Origin: Terasakiella pusilla DSM 6293
GTDB taxonomy: Bacteria > Pseudomonadota > Alphaproteobacteria > Rhodospirillales > Terasakiellaceae
Direction: 5' to 3'
Assembly: GCF_000688235.1 (NCBI RefSeq)
Contig: NZ_JHYO01000009.1
Coordinates: 62,001 to 126,000 of the forward strand
DNA length: 64,000 nt
Position numbers and translations under genes: made by a program. Of the stretch, positions 43,200 to 51,614 are shown one piece after another. Numbering within the stretch: position 1 is the stretch's first letter; every line of letters starts with the position of its first letter. The notes below the pieces were generated by a model, which searched no databases, had not been told where the DNA came from, and worked only from the letters and a program-made list of their open reading frames with translations.

Positions 43200-43925
43200 A
43201 TGACGCTTTTATTTTCTGTTCGGGACTGGGCCGCGTGGGGGCCCGGTCTTGAAACATTACAAGCTTGGGAAGAATCGGATAACTTGTTTGAAGACCTGAG
43301 GGCAGAGGACTTAGCGCCCCCGGTCAAGGACTTACCGATGATGTTGCGTCGCCGCCTCAGTCGTATGGGACGCATGATGATGCGGGTTTCCCATGATGTG
43401 GATCCGCAGGATCAGGCGGCGGTTGTGTTTTCATCACGCTATGGTGAAAGTGCACAGACAGTGACGTTGCTTCAATCCCTGTCGCTGAGCGAGCCATTGT
43501 CACCCGCTAATTTTAGCATGTCGGTCCATAACGGGCTGGCGGGTCTGTTGTCGATTGCAACGAAAAACACAAAACCCCATACAGCAATTTCCGCTGGGAA
43601 AGGGAGCTTTTGTGCCGGGTTATTGGAGGCTTGCGCGCTCTTATCCTCGGGGCAGGAAGGCCGAGTGCTCTTGGTTCATTGTGATGAACCGCTATCGGAT
43701 TTTTATGAGGGATTTACTGATCCGTCTGTCAAACCGTTTGCACTTGCCTTGGTGTTAGAGGCAAAGGGCAAAGAGGCTTTATCGCTTTCTGTGACTTCAG
43801 GGCAAGGGCAGGGCCCTTCTTGCGAAGATGCGGCCCTTGGCTTTATTGAGCATGTCTTGAAGGCGCATAAAGCGTGGTCATGGTGTGATGGGCGCACCAG
43901 TTGGAACATAAACTATGTTAAATAA
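43200..43925 (+). CDS. apeC: Aryl polyene chain-length factor-like ketosynthase partner
   Basis: A 241-residue truncated condensing-enzyme-like protein (ketoacyl-synt_2). It has the KS-type NMSVHNGLAGL-like segment (SMSVHNGLAGLLSIATKNTK) and SAGKGSFCAGLLEACALLSS where a true KS would have the nucleophile Cys; here it is Gly/Lys, so it should be inactive as a condenser. ApeC pairs with the KS ApeO to set polyene length in the E. coli system. Start is ATG 43200, 5 bases after the lipoprotein gene; it overlaps apeD by 11 bases. Confidence 0.85.
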   Translation: MTLLFSVRDWAAWGPGLETLQAWEESDNLFEDLRAEDLAPPVKDLPMMLRRRLSRMGRMMMRVSHDVDPQDQAAVVFSSRYGESAQTVTLLQSLSLSEPLSPANFSMSVHNGLAGLLSIATKNTKPHTAISAGKGSFCAGLLEACALLSSGQEGRVLLVHCDEPLSDFYEGFTDPSVKPFALALVLEAKGKEALSLSVTSGQGQGPSCEDAALGFIEHVLKAHKAWSWCDGRTSWNINYVK

Positions 43926-44688
43926 ATTAAATTATTTTCAGCGCTTGATCTTTACGGGGTTGGCGTTTGCAACATTCAGTCTGGGGGGGCTGATGTTGAG
44001 CCTGACGGCGTTTCCGGCAATTGCCATCTTTTCAAAAGATGAAGACACCCGGATCAATCGCACACGATGGCTGATCCACAGATGTTTTGGCGCGTTTGTC
44101 TTTATGTTACGCATCACAGGCATTTTAAATTCAGAAGTTTATGATCGTGAACGTTTAAAAACAGGCAAGGGGCGTCTGGTCGTTGCCAATCATCCGACCT
44201 TGCTGGATGTGGTCTTTTTGATCTCTATGATGCCGAAGGCCCAATGTATCGTGAAGCACGAGCTATGGGACAGTAAGTATCTGGGCGGTGTGGTGCGTGC
44301 AGCGGGCTATATCCGTAATGATGGTGACCCTGAAAATTTGCTGAAACAATGTCAAAAAGCCATCGCACAGGGCCATGATATCGTGGTCTTCCCCGAAGGG
44401 ACGCGCACTGTACCTGGTAAAGACCTAAAGTTTCAGCGCGGGTTTGCCAATATTGCCGCCCTTGTGCCCTGCGATATTCAGCCTGTGACAATTTCGTGCA
44501 TTCCGCCCAGCCTTGCCAAGGGGCAGAAATGGTACGAGATCCCACCAAGCAAAATGGAATTCCGGTTTTGGGTTGAGGAAGAACTGGACATTGAGAAATA
44601 TATAGGCCATCAACCACGATCAAAAGTCGTGCGCCAAATCACACGCGAACTTGAACAACACTATAGCGGAAAAGTCTCCCATGGATGA
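43915..44688 (+). CDS. apeD: Lysophospholipid acyltransferase-like ApeD
   Basis: A 257-residue LPLAT enzyme with an N-terminal span (LIFTGLAFATFSLGGLML), the H-X4-D motif NHPTLLD, and FPEGTRTVPG. It would attach the polyene or a fatty acid to a lipid anchor. It overlaps both neighbours (apeC by 11 bases, apeE by 8), so the translation is tightly coupled. Position between the CLF gene and the ACP pair is standard for APE clusters. Confidence 0.85.
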   Translation: MLNKLNYFQRLIFTGLAFATFSLGGLMLSLTAFPAIAIFSKDEDTRINRTRWLIHRCFGAFVFMLRITGILNSEVYDRERLKTGKGRLVVANHPTLLDVVFLISMMPKAQCIVKHELWDSKYLGGVVRAAGYIRNDGDPENLLKQCQKAIAQGHDIVVFPEGTRTVPGKDLKFQRGFANIAALVPCDIQPVTISCIPPSLAKGQKWYEIPPSKMEFRFWVEEELDIEKYIGHQPRSKVVRQITRELEQHYSGKVSHG

Positions 44689-44941
44689 ATTGGAACTGGA
44701 AATCAAAATACTTATTGTCGATGCTCTGGGGCTGGAAGATATTGAGCCGGAAGAGATCGACAGCAATGAACGCCTGTTCGTTGAGGGGCTGGGGCTAGAC
44801 TCGATTGACGCCTTGGAACTGGGGATGGAAATCCAGAAGAAGTACGGTGTTAAAATCAATTCCGAGACAGAAAATGTGAAAGAACATTTTGCCTCTGTCG
44901 CCAATCTTGCCAAATTTATTTCTAGCGCGAAGGGAGCCTGA
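44681..44941 (+). CDS. apeE: Acyl carrier protein ApeE
   Basis: An 86-residue ACP with the phosphopantetheine Ser in GLGLDSIDALEL. Start is ATG 44681 inside the end of apeD; the longer frame from 44651 adds a non-ACP leader. Two different ACPs in tandem are typical of aryl polyene clusters, with separate roles in starter loading/elongation. Confidence 0.88.
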   Translation: MDELELEIKILIVDALGLEDIEPEEIDSNERLFVEGLGLDSIDALELGMEIQKKYGVKINSETENVKEHFASVANLAKFISSAKGA

Positions 44942-44945
44942 GATC

Positions 44946-45194
44946 ATGCTGACGCGTGACGAAATTTCCGCCAAATTGAGCGAATATCTTCAAGACCTGT
45001 TTGAAGTGCCTGAAGAAGATATTACACCGGATGCCAAACTGTTTGAAGACCTTGATCTGGACAGCATTGATGCGGTGGATCTGGTCGTCAAACTACAGGA
45101 TTTGACGGGCAAGAAAATCCCGCCGGAAGAATTTAAAACCGTGCGTACCGTCGATGATATCGTGGAGCGTGTCCACCAGCTTGTTTCTGAATAG
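44946..45194 (+). CDS. apeF: Acyl carrier protein ApeF
   Basis: An 82-residue ACP; the carrier Ser is in EDLDLDSIDAVDLVVKLQ and the C-terminal helix is VRTVDDIVERVHQLVSE. It begins 4 bases after apeE. Its DLDLDSIDAVDL form is closer to housekeeping AcpP than that of ApeE, so it may be the one carrying the growing chain. Confidence 0.88.
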   Translation: MLTRDEISAKLSEYLQDLFEVPEEDITPDAKLFEDLDLDSIDAVDLVVKLQDLTGKKIPPEEFKTVRTVDDIVERVHQLVSE

Positions 45195-45200
45195 GCTGTC

Positions 45201-45785
45201 ATGGAATCGGCGCCGAAATTTAAACCGCTGATGATTGTTGTTGCCGTTGTCGGCGTGGCTTATCCATTTGCGGTTTATTTCGGTTTGCAGCTGTTTTCAC
45301 CTTTGGTCATTGCCTTGGCCCTGATCAGTTTTTTGATCGTGCGTATTCTGTCGTCCTGGCGGGAAAAAAAGCAGGTGCGCGAGCTGGTGGCCTTAAGCCT
45401 GACGCTGAGCTGTGTCGTTCTGTTGTCTTTTGTTGATCAGCTTCTGGCAATCAAATCCTATCCGGTGGCGCTGAGCCTGAGCCTTGCGTCCCTTTTCACC
45501 TATTCTTTGTTAAACCCACCAAGCATGATTGAACGGTTCGCCCGTATGGTGGAACCAAATCTGAATGAACAGGGCGTGCGCTATACACGCAAAGTGACGA
45601 TGGTGTGGATCGGGTTTTTCATCTGCAATGCGGTTGTGTCTTTTGGCACGGCTGTCTATGGGGATTTGGAAGTCTGGACCTTTTATAACGGGTTTTTGTC
45701 GTATGTATGTGTTGGTGGCCTAATGGGGGTAGAATTTATCGTGCGCCAGTTTGTTAAAAAACATCATCGTGGTGATCAAGCATGA
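45201..45785 (+). CDS. apeG: COG4648-type membrane protein ApeG
   Basis: A 194-residue integral membrane protein with about five to six spans (LMIVVAVVGVAYPFAVYFGL; VIALALISFLIVRIL; ALSLTLSCVVLLSFV; then two near the C-terminus) and the conserved-looking LNPPSMIERFARMVEPNLNE stretch. The family occurs almost only in aryl polyene clusters and its role is unknown. It sits 6 bases after apeF and overlaps apeH by 4. Confidence 0.82.
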   Translation: MESAPKFKPLMIVVAVVGVAYPFAVYFGLQLFSPLVIALALISFLIVRILSSWREKKQVRELVALSLTLSCVVLLSFVDQLLAIKSYPVALSLSLASLFTYSLLNPPSMIERFARMVEPNLNEQGVRYTRKVTMVWIGFFICNAVVSFGTAVYGDLEVWTFYNGFLSYVCVGGLMGVEFIVRQFVKKHHRGDQA

Positions 45786-47050
45786 TCAAACTCTCTAACC
45801 TTCTCCAGCAGGAACGCGATTTTCAGGTAACACCGCAGAAGAGTTTTAGCGACCTTAAAGGCGATGTGGCGGCCACCCTCCGTGCGATCACGGCGGATCG
45901 GGTCGTTTTGTTTGAGAAAAGCGGCTATCGGTTTCTGGTCGGGTTGTTGGCGGCTCTGCATAAAGGCGTGCATCTGTCTTTGCCGCCCAACGATGCGCCA
46001 AAAACCTTGGAAAAAATCGAGGGTGCGCGCCTTCAGGTGAAAACAGGGGGCGACATTGAAACCACTTTTACGCCCCTAAACCCCCATGAAAGGGTGATTG
46101 ATTTCTTCACCTCCGGTTCCACGGGGGAGGCAAAGTCGATCCGCAAAAAACTGATCCAGATCGAAAATGAAATCGAGGTTCTGGAAGCAACATGGGGAGA
46201 GGGCTTAAAGGATAAACTTGCCTTGGCTACTGTTTCCCATCAGCATATTTATGGCATGTTGTTTAAGGTGCTGTGGCCTGTATGTGCGGGCCGCCCATTT
46301 TATGATGAGACATTTGAATATTGGGAAAATCTGGTGGGGCAATTGTCAGAGGATACATTGGTTGTTTCTTCACCTGCCCATTTGTCGCGCTATCCTGAAC
46401 TTGATGTCAAAGCGGCGCCGTCCATGGTCTTTTCCTCCGGTGGGCCGTTGAGCTTGGACGCCGCAGGTCAATCGCGTGACATCCTAGGCTTTACGCCGAT
46501 GGAAGTATTTGGCAGTACAGAAACAGGCGGGATCGCCTATCGCCAACAGACAGGGCCAGAGGTGCCGTGGCAACCGTTTGAAGCGGTTGAGACGCGTCAA
46601 GATGCGATGGGTGTCCTGTCCATACGTTCGCCCTATCTGGATCAGGAGGGATGGTATGAGACATCGGATCGGGTCGAGTTTGTCAAAGACCGCAGCTTTG
46701 TGATGCGCGGACGCGTCGACCGGATCGTGAAAGTGGAAGGCAAACGCGTCTCCCTGCCAGAGGTCGAGGCGGTGTTGTCAGCACTGGACGATGTTGCGGA
46801 AGCCTGCGCCCTGATTACGAATGATGAGCGAAAATCTTTGTCGGCTGTGGTGGTCTTAAGTGAGCAAGGGCAGGGGAAACTGTCGGAGATTGGGGAGTTT
46901 CGTCTTGGTCGTGACCTGCGCCAGCAGATGAAACCCTATCTGGAACAAGCCGCGCTACCACGACGCTGGCGGTTTGTCTCAAAGATACCTGTAAACTCAC
47001 AAGGGAAGCGCCTGTTAGCAGATTTGCTGGCGCTCTATGAGGCATCATGA
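45782..47050 (+). CDS. apeH: AMP-dependent acyl-ACP/CoA ligase ApeH
   Basis: A 422-residue adenylating enzyme with the P-loop DFFTSGSTGEAKSIRK, the VFGSTETGGIAYRQ motif, YETSDRVEFVKD and the hinge RVDRIVKVEGKRVSLPEVE. It should activate the aromatic starter (a hydroxycinnamate or hydroxybenzoate) and load it on an ACP. With an ammonia-lyase gene in this cluster, 4-coumarate from tyrosine is the likely starter. Shorter than stand-alone ligases (about 500), as usual for ApeH. Confidence 0.87.
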   Translation: MIKLSNLLQQERDFQVTPQKSFSDLKGDVAATLRAITADRVVLFEKSGYRFLVGLLAALHKGVHLSLPPNDAPKTLEKIEGARLQVKTGGDIETTFTPLNPHERVIDFFTSGSTGEAKSIRKKLIQIENEIEVLEATWGEGLKDKLALATVSHQHIYGMLFKVLWPVCAGRPFYDETFEYWENLVGQLSEDTLVVSSPAHLSRYPELDVKAAPSMVFSSGGPLSLDAAGQSRDILGFTPMEVFGSTETGGIAYRQQTGPEVPWQPFEAVETRQDAMGVLSIRSPYLDQEGWYETSDRVEFVKDRSFVMRGRVDRIVKVEGKRVSLPEVEAVLSALDDVAEACALITNDERKSLSAVVVLSEQGQGKLSEIGEFRLGRDLRQQMKPYLEQAALPRRWRFVSKIPVNSQGKRLLADLLALYEAS

Positions 47051-47418
47051 GCCATTGGGAAGAAAGCAAGATTTTACCGGATGTGACGGCCGTGCGCGAA
47101 AGCGAGGGCGTGGTTGAAATTGACCTCGTGTGTCCGGCCGATTTGATGCAGTTTCAGGGGCATTTCCCAGAGCAGAAGATTATGCCCGGCGTGGGGCAAT
47201 TGGATTGGGTCGCGCACTTTTCTGACAAACACTTTAGCCACGGTTTATCTGTGGTCGAAGTCAGTCAGCTTAAGTACCGTGACTTGATGTTGCCGGATGT
47301 CGCGGTGACCTTAAAAATGAGTTTTGAGGAGGCTAAACAGCGCGTGCGTTTTAGCTATGAAGGTGAAGACAAGGTCTATTCCTCCGGTATCGTGAAGTTG
47401 GGGACGTTTGATGTATAA
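47047..47418 (+). CDS. apeI: ApeI-type hot-dog 3-hydroxyacyl-ACP dehydratase
   Basis: A 123-residue FabZ/FabA-like hot-dog protein. LMQFQGHFPEQKIMPGVGQL carries the catalytic His in GHFP, as in FabA/FabZ. It overlaps apeH by 4 bases and apeJ by a few. With ApeP it would dehydrate the beta-hydroxyl after each ApeQ reduction to give the all-conjugated polyene. Confidence 0.88.
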   Translation: MSHWEESKILPDVTAVRESEGVVEIDLVCPADLMQFQGHFPEQKIMPGVGQLDWVAHFSDKHFSHGLSVVEVSQLKYRDLMLPDVAVTLKMSFEEAKQRVRFSYEGEDKVYSSGIVKLGTFDV

Positions 47419-49072
47419 ACCCTGCGCCGTTGTTCCGACCCATAATCATTATCTTGTCATCGAAAAGGTGGTTGCGGGTTTGCGTGCTCAAAACCTGCCT
47501 GTCTTTATCGTCGATGATGGCAGTCCTGAGCCTGCACGCGGGGCCATTCAGGGCTTGCATGATCCTGACAATCAGGTGTTTGTCACCCGTTTACATATCA
47601 ATCAAGGCAAGGGTGTTGCGGTCTTGACCGGTTTTAGACTGGCTGAGGAAGCGGGCTATACCCACGCTGTACAGGTGGATGCGGACGGGCAGCATGATGA
47701 AAGCGCTTTGCCCGTCTTGTTGGGACTGTCAGCCGATCATCCAGAAGCCTTGATCTCTGGTCAGCCGATCTATGATGACACGATCCCGAAATCACGAAAG
47801 ATCGCGCGTTGGCTGACCCATGTGTGGGTGTGGGTGGAAACCCTTTCTTTGCAGATCAAGGATAGTATGTGCGGCTATCGGGTCTATCCCTTGCGTGAAA
47901 GTCTGGCCGTTGCGGATGAAGAAACCGTGGGCACACGTATGGACTTTGATACTGAAATCATGGTTCGCCTGTTTTGGCGCGGCACCCCAACGATCATGAC
48001 GCCGGTTAAGGTGACTTATCCTGAAAATAACACGTCAAACTTTGATGTGGTCGGCGACAATATCCGTATCACCAAAATGCATACGCGTTTGGTGTGTAAT
48101 ATGTTGTTGCGCTTGCCTTCGGTATTGAAGAACCGCCCAGCACAGCCGAAAATCGCGTCCAAATGGGCAACGATTGATGAACGCGGCATGGCGTGGGGGT
48201 TGAACTTTTTGGCAAAGACCTATCAGTTACTGGGCTATCGGGCGTGCTGGTGGGTGATGCAACCGGTGTTGCTGTACTTCTTTGCGACAGGTCACGTACA
48301 ACGTCAGGCCTCAAGACGATATTGGCAGAAAATTTACCGCCAGACCGGACAAGGTGGGGAGCCAAGCTTGTGGCGTTTATGGACGCATACGCGATCTTTT
48401 GGGCGTATGGCACTGGATAAATTTTCGGCATGGATGGGTAATGTGGGGCTGGAGGATTTGATTATCCCCAACGAAGCAATCATCGATCACATGATTGAAG
48501 AGAAAAAAGGCGCCCTGATCTTTGCCTCACATCTGGGGAATGTGGAGATTTGTCGCGCCCTGTCAAAACGGCGCAGTAACGTAAAGATCACGGTCTTTGC
48601 CCATACCAAACATGCCGTTAAGTTTAATGAACTGTTGTCAGCCTACAACCCTGATGCCTTGATGGATGTGGTGCAGGTGGATGACATGGGGCCAGCAACG
48701 GCTGTGGATTTGCAGGAACGGGTGGAACGCGGCGAATGGGTTATTATTGCGGCGGATCGCACCCCTGTTGAGGGGGAGAAACGCTTGTCCGATATCGTGT
48801 TTTTGGGCCAGAAAGCCCTGTTTTCTGAAGGGCCGGTGATTTTGGCGTCCCTATTGAAATGCCCTGTCTATTCCATGCTCTGTATGAAGGAAGGCGATAA
48901 ATACAGGGTGTTGTTTGAGAAAATATCCGACCAGATAAAGTTACCCCGCAAAAACCGAAAAGAGGCTATCGCACAGGAAATTACAGCCTATGCGACGATA
49001 CTGGAACGCACCTGCCTAGATTACCCGGACCAGTGGTACAACTTTTTTGACTTTTGGGCGGAAGACCAATAA
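47411..49072 (+). CDS. apeJ: Bifunctional glycosyltransferase/acyltransferase ApeJ
   Basis: A 553-residue two-domain protein. Residues 1-240 are a family 2 glycosyltransferase (CAVVPTHNHYLVIEKVV, FIVDDGSPEP and the DxD-type VDADGQHD); about 290-553 are an LpxL/HtrB-like acyltransferase with H-X4-E in SHLGNVEICRAL and ADRTPVEGEKR. It likely builds the lipid anchor of the pigment. Start is ATG 47411; TTG at 47408 is possible. The ammonia-lyase gene follows after 28 bases. Confidence 0.87.
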   Translation: MYKPCAVVPTHNHYLVIEKVVAGLRAQNLPVFIVDDGSPEPARGAIQGLHDPDNQVFVTRLHINQGKGVAVLTGFRLAEEAGYTHAVQVDADGQHDESALPVLLGLSADHPEALISGQPIYDDTIPKSRKIARWLTHVWVWVETLSLQIKDSMCGYRVYPLRESLAVADEETVGTRMDFDTEIMVRLFWRGTPTIMTPVKVTYPENNTSNFDVVGDNIRITKMHTRLVCNMLLRLPSVLKNRPAQPKIASKWATIDERGMAWGLNFLAKTYQLLGYRACWWVMQPVLLYFFATGHVQRQASRRYWQKIYRQTGQGGEPSLWRLWTHTRSFGRMALDKFSAWMGNVGLEDLIIPNEAIIDHMIEEKKGALIFASHLGNVEICRALSKRRSNVKITVFAHTKHAVKFNELLSAYNPDALMDVVQVDDMGPATAVDLQERVERGEWVIIAADRTPVEGEKRLSDIVFLGQKALFSEGPVILASLLKCPVYSMLCMKEGDKYRVLFEKISDQIKLPRKNRKEAIAQEITAYATILERTCLDYPDQWYNFFDFWAEDQ

Positions 49073-49100
49073 AACCATTCGGCGAATTGATTTTTGAAAG

Positions 49101-50651
49101 ATGAAGATGCTGCATTTACCCGCTATTTCCTTTGGTGAAAAACCGTTAACGATTGAAGATATCCACGCGCTGGCCTTGGGCCGCGCCCAAGCCGCTGTGT
49201 CTGATGATCCGGCCTTCGTCGCCAAGATTTCTGCCGGCGCGGATTTCTTGAGCGGAGTGTTGGAAAAAACGGGCGTGCTCTATGGGATCACCACCGGATA
49301 TGGCGATAGTTGCACGCGCGGGGTGCCGGAAGAACTGGTGCACGAACTGCCGATCCACCTGTCGCGCTTTCATGGTGTTGGCCTTGGCAAGCTTTTCAGT
49401 GTGGAACAATCTCGTGCGGTTGTAGCTGTGCGTCTCGCGTCTTTAACCAAAGGCATGTCTGGCGTTAGCATGGATTTGATGCGTCAGTTGGAACTGCTGC
49501 TGGAACATGATATCGCCCCCGTCATCCCCGAAGAAGGATCGGTCGGTGCCAGTGGTGATTTGACGCCCTTGTCCTACGTCGCCGCTGTCCTGATTGGGGA
49601 GCGCGACGTGTTTTATAAGGGCGAGCGTCGCGCGACCAAGGATGTTTATGACGAATTGCAGATCAAACCGTTGGTGATGCGCCCGAAAGAAGCTTTGGCG
49701 ATCATGAATGGGACTGCCGTAATGACGGCGTTGGCGGTCTTTGCCTTTAAACGGGCGGAATATCTGGCGCGCCTGTGTTCACGGCTGACCACGCTGACCT
49801 CTATCGGTTTGTTGGGCAACCCGGAACATTTTGACGAAGTCTTGTTTGCAGCCAAACCCCATCCCGGCCAATTTGAAATCGCAAAACGTATCCGTGAAGA
49901 TTTGGATGGTGGCGTGAGTGACGCGCCGTTGCATCGCTTGCAGGATCGTTATTCTGTTAGATGTGCGCCGCACGTGATTGGCGTGTTGCAGGATATGCTG
50001 CCAACTTTCCGTCAGATCATTGAAACAGAGATCAATAGCGCAAATGACAATCCCATCATTGATGCGGAAAATGAGCGTGTCTTGCACGGCGGGCATTTTT
50101 ATGGCGGGCACATCGGCTTTGTGATGGATAGCCTTAAAAACCTTGTCGCCAACTTGGCTGACTTGGTGGATCGTCAGATGGCAAGTCTGGTGGATGTGAA
50201 GTTTAACAATGGTTTGCCGTCCAACTTATCCGGTGCAGAAGGCGAGCGCGCCCCGATTAACCATGGGCTGAAAGCGTTGCAAATAGGCGTGTCGGCCTGG
50301 ACGGCGGAAGCTTTGAAAAACACCATGCCCGCCAGCGTCTTTTCCCGATCTACGGAATGTCATAATCAGGATAAAGTCAGCATGGGCACGATTGCCGCGC
50401 GTGATTGTATCCGTGTGCTGGAACTGACCGAACAAGCGGTCGTCGGGCATATGTTGGCCTGTTGTCAGGCGATCCGTTTGCGCGCCCGCCAAGGTGACTT
50501 GAGCTATGATCGCCTAAGTCCGGCTGTGCGCGAATTTCAAGAACAGATGGAAAAGGATATTCCGTTTGTGGATGAAGATAAGCCGCTGGAAGGTGTGTTA
50601 AAAACATTGCTGGAGCGCATCGCTCAACAACATTGGTCCTTGTACGAGTAA
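49101..50651 (+). CDS. Aromatic amino acid ammonia-lyase (HAL/TAL/PAL family)
   Basis: The 516-residue MIO enzyme has the self-forming Ala150-Ser151-Gly152 triad in SVGASGDLTPLSYVA, Tyr61 in VLYGITTGYG and conserved NDNPIID and HGGHFYGG segments. The substrate-selecting pair in LPIHLSRFHGVGLG is Phe90-His91, unlike Ser-His of histidase and His-Leu of Rhodobacter TAL, so histidine is unlikely. In a pigment cluster with an AMP ligase it should make coumarate or cinnamate as polyene starter. No hutU, hutI or hutG gene is near, which further weakens a histidine role. Tyr versus Phe cannot be decided here. Confidence 0.87.
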   Translation: MKMLHLPAISFGEKPLTIEDIHALALGRAQAAVSDDPAFVAKISAGADFLSGVLEKTGVLYGITTGYGDSCTRGVPEELVHELPIHLSRFHGVGLGKLFSVEQSRAVVAVRLASLTKGMSGVSMDLMRQLELLLEHDIAPVIPEEGSVGASGDLTPLSYVAAVLIGERDVFYKGERRATKDVYDELQIKPLVMRPKEALAIMNGTAVMTALAVFAFKRAEYLARLCSRLTTLTSIGLLGNPEHFDEVLFAAKPHPGQFEIAKRIREDLDGGVSDAPLHRLQDRYSVRCAPHVIGVLQDMLPTFRQIIETEINSANDNPIIDAENERVLHGGHFYGGHIGFVMDSLKNLVANLADLVDRQMASLVDVKFNNGLPSNLSGAEGERAPINHGLKALQIGVSAWTAEALKNTMPASVFSRSTECHNQDKVSMGTIAARDCIRVLELTEQAVVGHMLACCQAIRLRARQGDLSYDRLSPAVREFQEQMEKDIPFVDEDKPLEGVLKTLLERIAQQHWSLYE

Positions 50652-50655
50652 GCTC

Positions 50656-51072
50656 ATGATTTCCGCAACCGTTCAAATACAAGCGCAGTTTTACCATCTC
50701 GACCCGATGGAGGTTGTCTGGCACGGCAATTATGTGCGCTTTTTCGAACAGGCGCGTTGTGCCTTACTGGATAAGCTGGATTACAATTACCCGCAGATGC
50801 GCGACAGCGGCTATGCGTGGCCCATCGTGGATATGCGAGTCAAGTTTGTGCGCCCGGTGCGTTTTGCCCAAGTTATCGATGTATGCGCAACGCTGGTGGA
50901 ATATGAAAACCGTCTCAAGATCAATTATTTGGTGAGCGATGCCAAGACGGGGGAGAAAATCACCAAAGGCTTTACCATTCAGGTCGCCGTGGATTTGGAG
51001 ACACAGGAAATGGAATATGAAAGCCCCAAAATTCTGTTTGAGAAGGTGAAGGTGGCAACATGCGCCTCTTAA
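50656..51072 (+). CDS. apeK: Hot-dog thioesterase ApeK
   Basis: A 138-residue 4HBT-type thioesterase; the catalytic Asp is in FYHLDPMEVVWHGNYVRFFE, the family motif. It could release or proof-read acyl-ACP/CoA in polyene synthesis. It is 4 bases after the ammonia-lyase gene and overlaps apeL by 13. Confidence 0.87.
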   Translation: MISATVQIQAQFYHLDPMEVVWHGNYVRFFEQARCALLDKLDYNYPQMRDSGYAWPIVDMRVKFVRPVRFAQVIDVCATLVEYENRLKINYLVSDAKTGEKITKGFTIQVAVDLETQEMEYESPKILFEKVKVATCAS

Positions 51073-51614
51073 CTTTATTGACCCTGCTGTTTTTATCCGT
51101 GTCTGTACAGGCGCAGGAACGACCGACCCAATTGCAGGACGGTGAGACGTTGCGCGGGGACTTTACCCAGCTGCGTTACCTGAACGGTTTTAACCACGCG
51201 ATTAAATCGTCTGGGGTCTTTGAGTTTACAGAGGAAACGGGCCTTGATTGGCAAACCCAAACACCGTTTGCAACCCGCTTGATCGTGTCTGAAAAAGGCA
51301 TGGTGCAATATGTGGATGGGGTTGAAACCCTGAAGGTTACCCCTGATAAGTTCCCCGCCCTAAGCACACTCCATGAGGTGCTGACCTTGTCCATGACGGG
51401 CGCGTGGGATCAGTTGGAAGCAAAATATCAAGCCAGCCTTGAAGCAATCGAGGGGGGCTGGCAATTGACATTTAAGCCGGATGGGGAGGCCCCGTTTGAA
51501 GCCGTCACCCTGACGGGGGCAGAGTATCTGGATCAGTTGGTCATCCGAAAACCCGAAGGGGATCGCGACGAAATTACCTTTAGCAATCAACATGTGACCA
51601 AGGCCCGCCCATGA
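51060..51614 (+). CDS. apeL: LolA-like outer-membrane carrier protein ApeL
   Basis: A 184-residue secreted protein: signal peptide MRLLTLLTLLFLSVSVQAQE, then LRGDFTQLRYLNGFNHAIKS and GVFEFTEETGLDWQTQTPFA, the half-barrel start of LolA relatives. It likely carries the lipidated pigment across the periplasm from the ApeM exporter, whose start it overlaps by 4 bases. A second LolA-like/RND pair is at 12971-16584 in this window. Confidence 0.85.
   Translation: MRLLTLLTLLFLSVSVQAQERPTQLQDGETLRGDFTQLRYLNGFNHAIKSSGVFEFTEETGLDWQTQTPFATRLIVSEKGMVQYVDGVETLKVTPDKFPALSTLHEVLTLSMTGAWDQLEAKYQASLEAIEGGWQLTFKPDGEAPFEAVTLTGAEYLDQLVIRKPEGDRDEITFSNQHVTKARP

Noticed and set aside
49101-50651. Histidine utilisation (hutH)
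   Set aside because: Selectivity residues are Phe-His, no other hut gene is near, and the gene is embedded in the aryl polyene operon.
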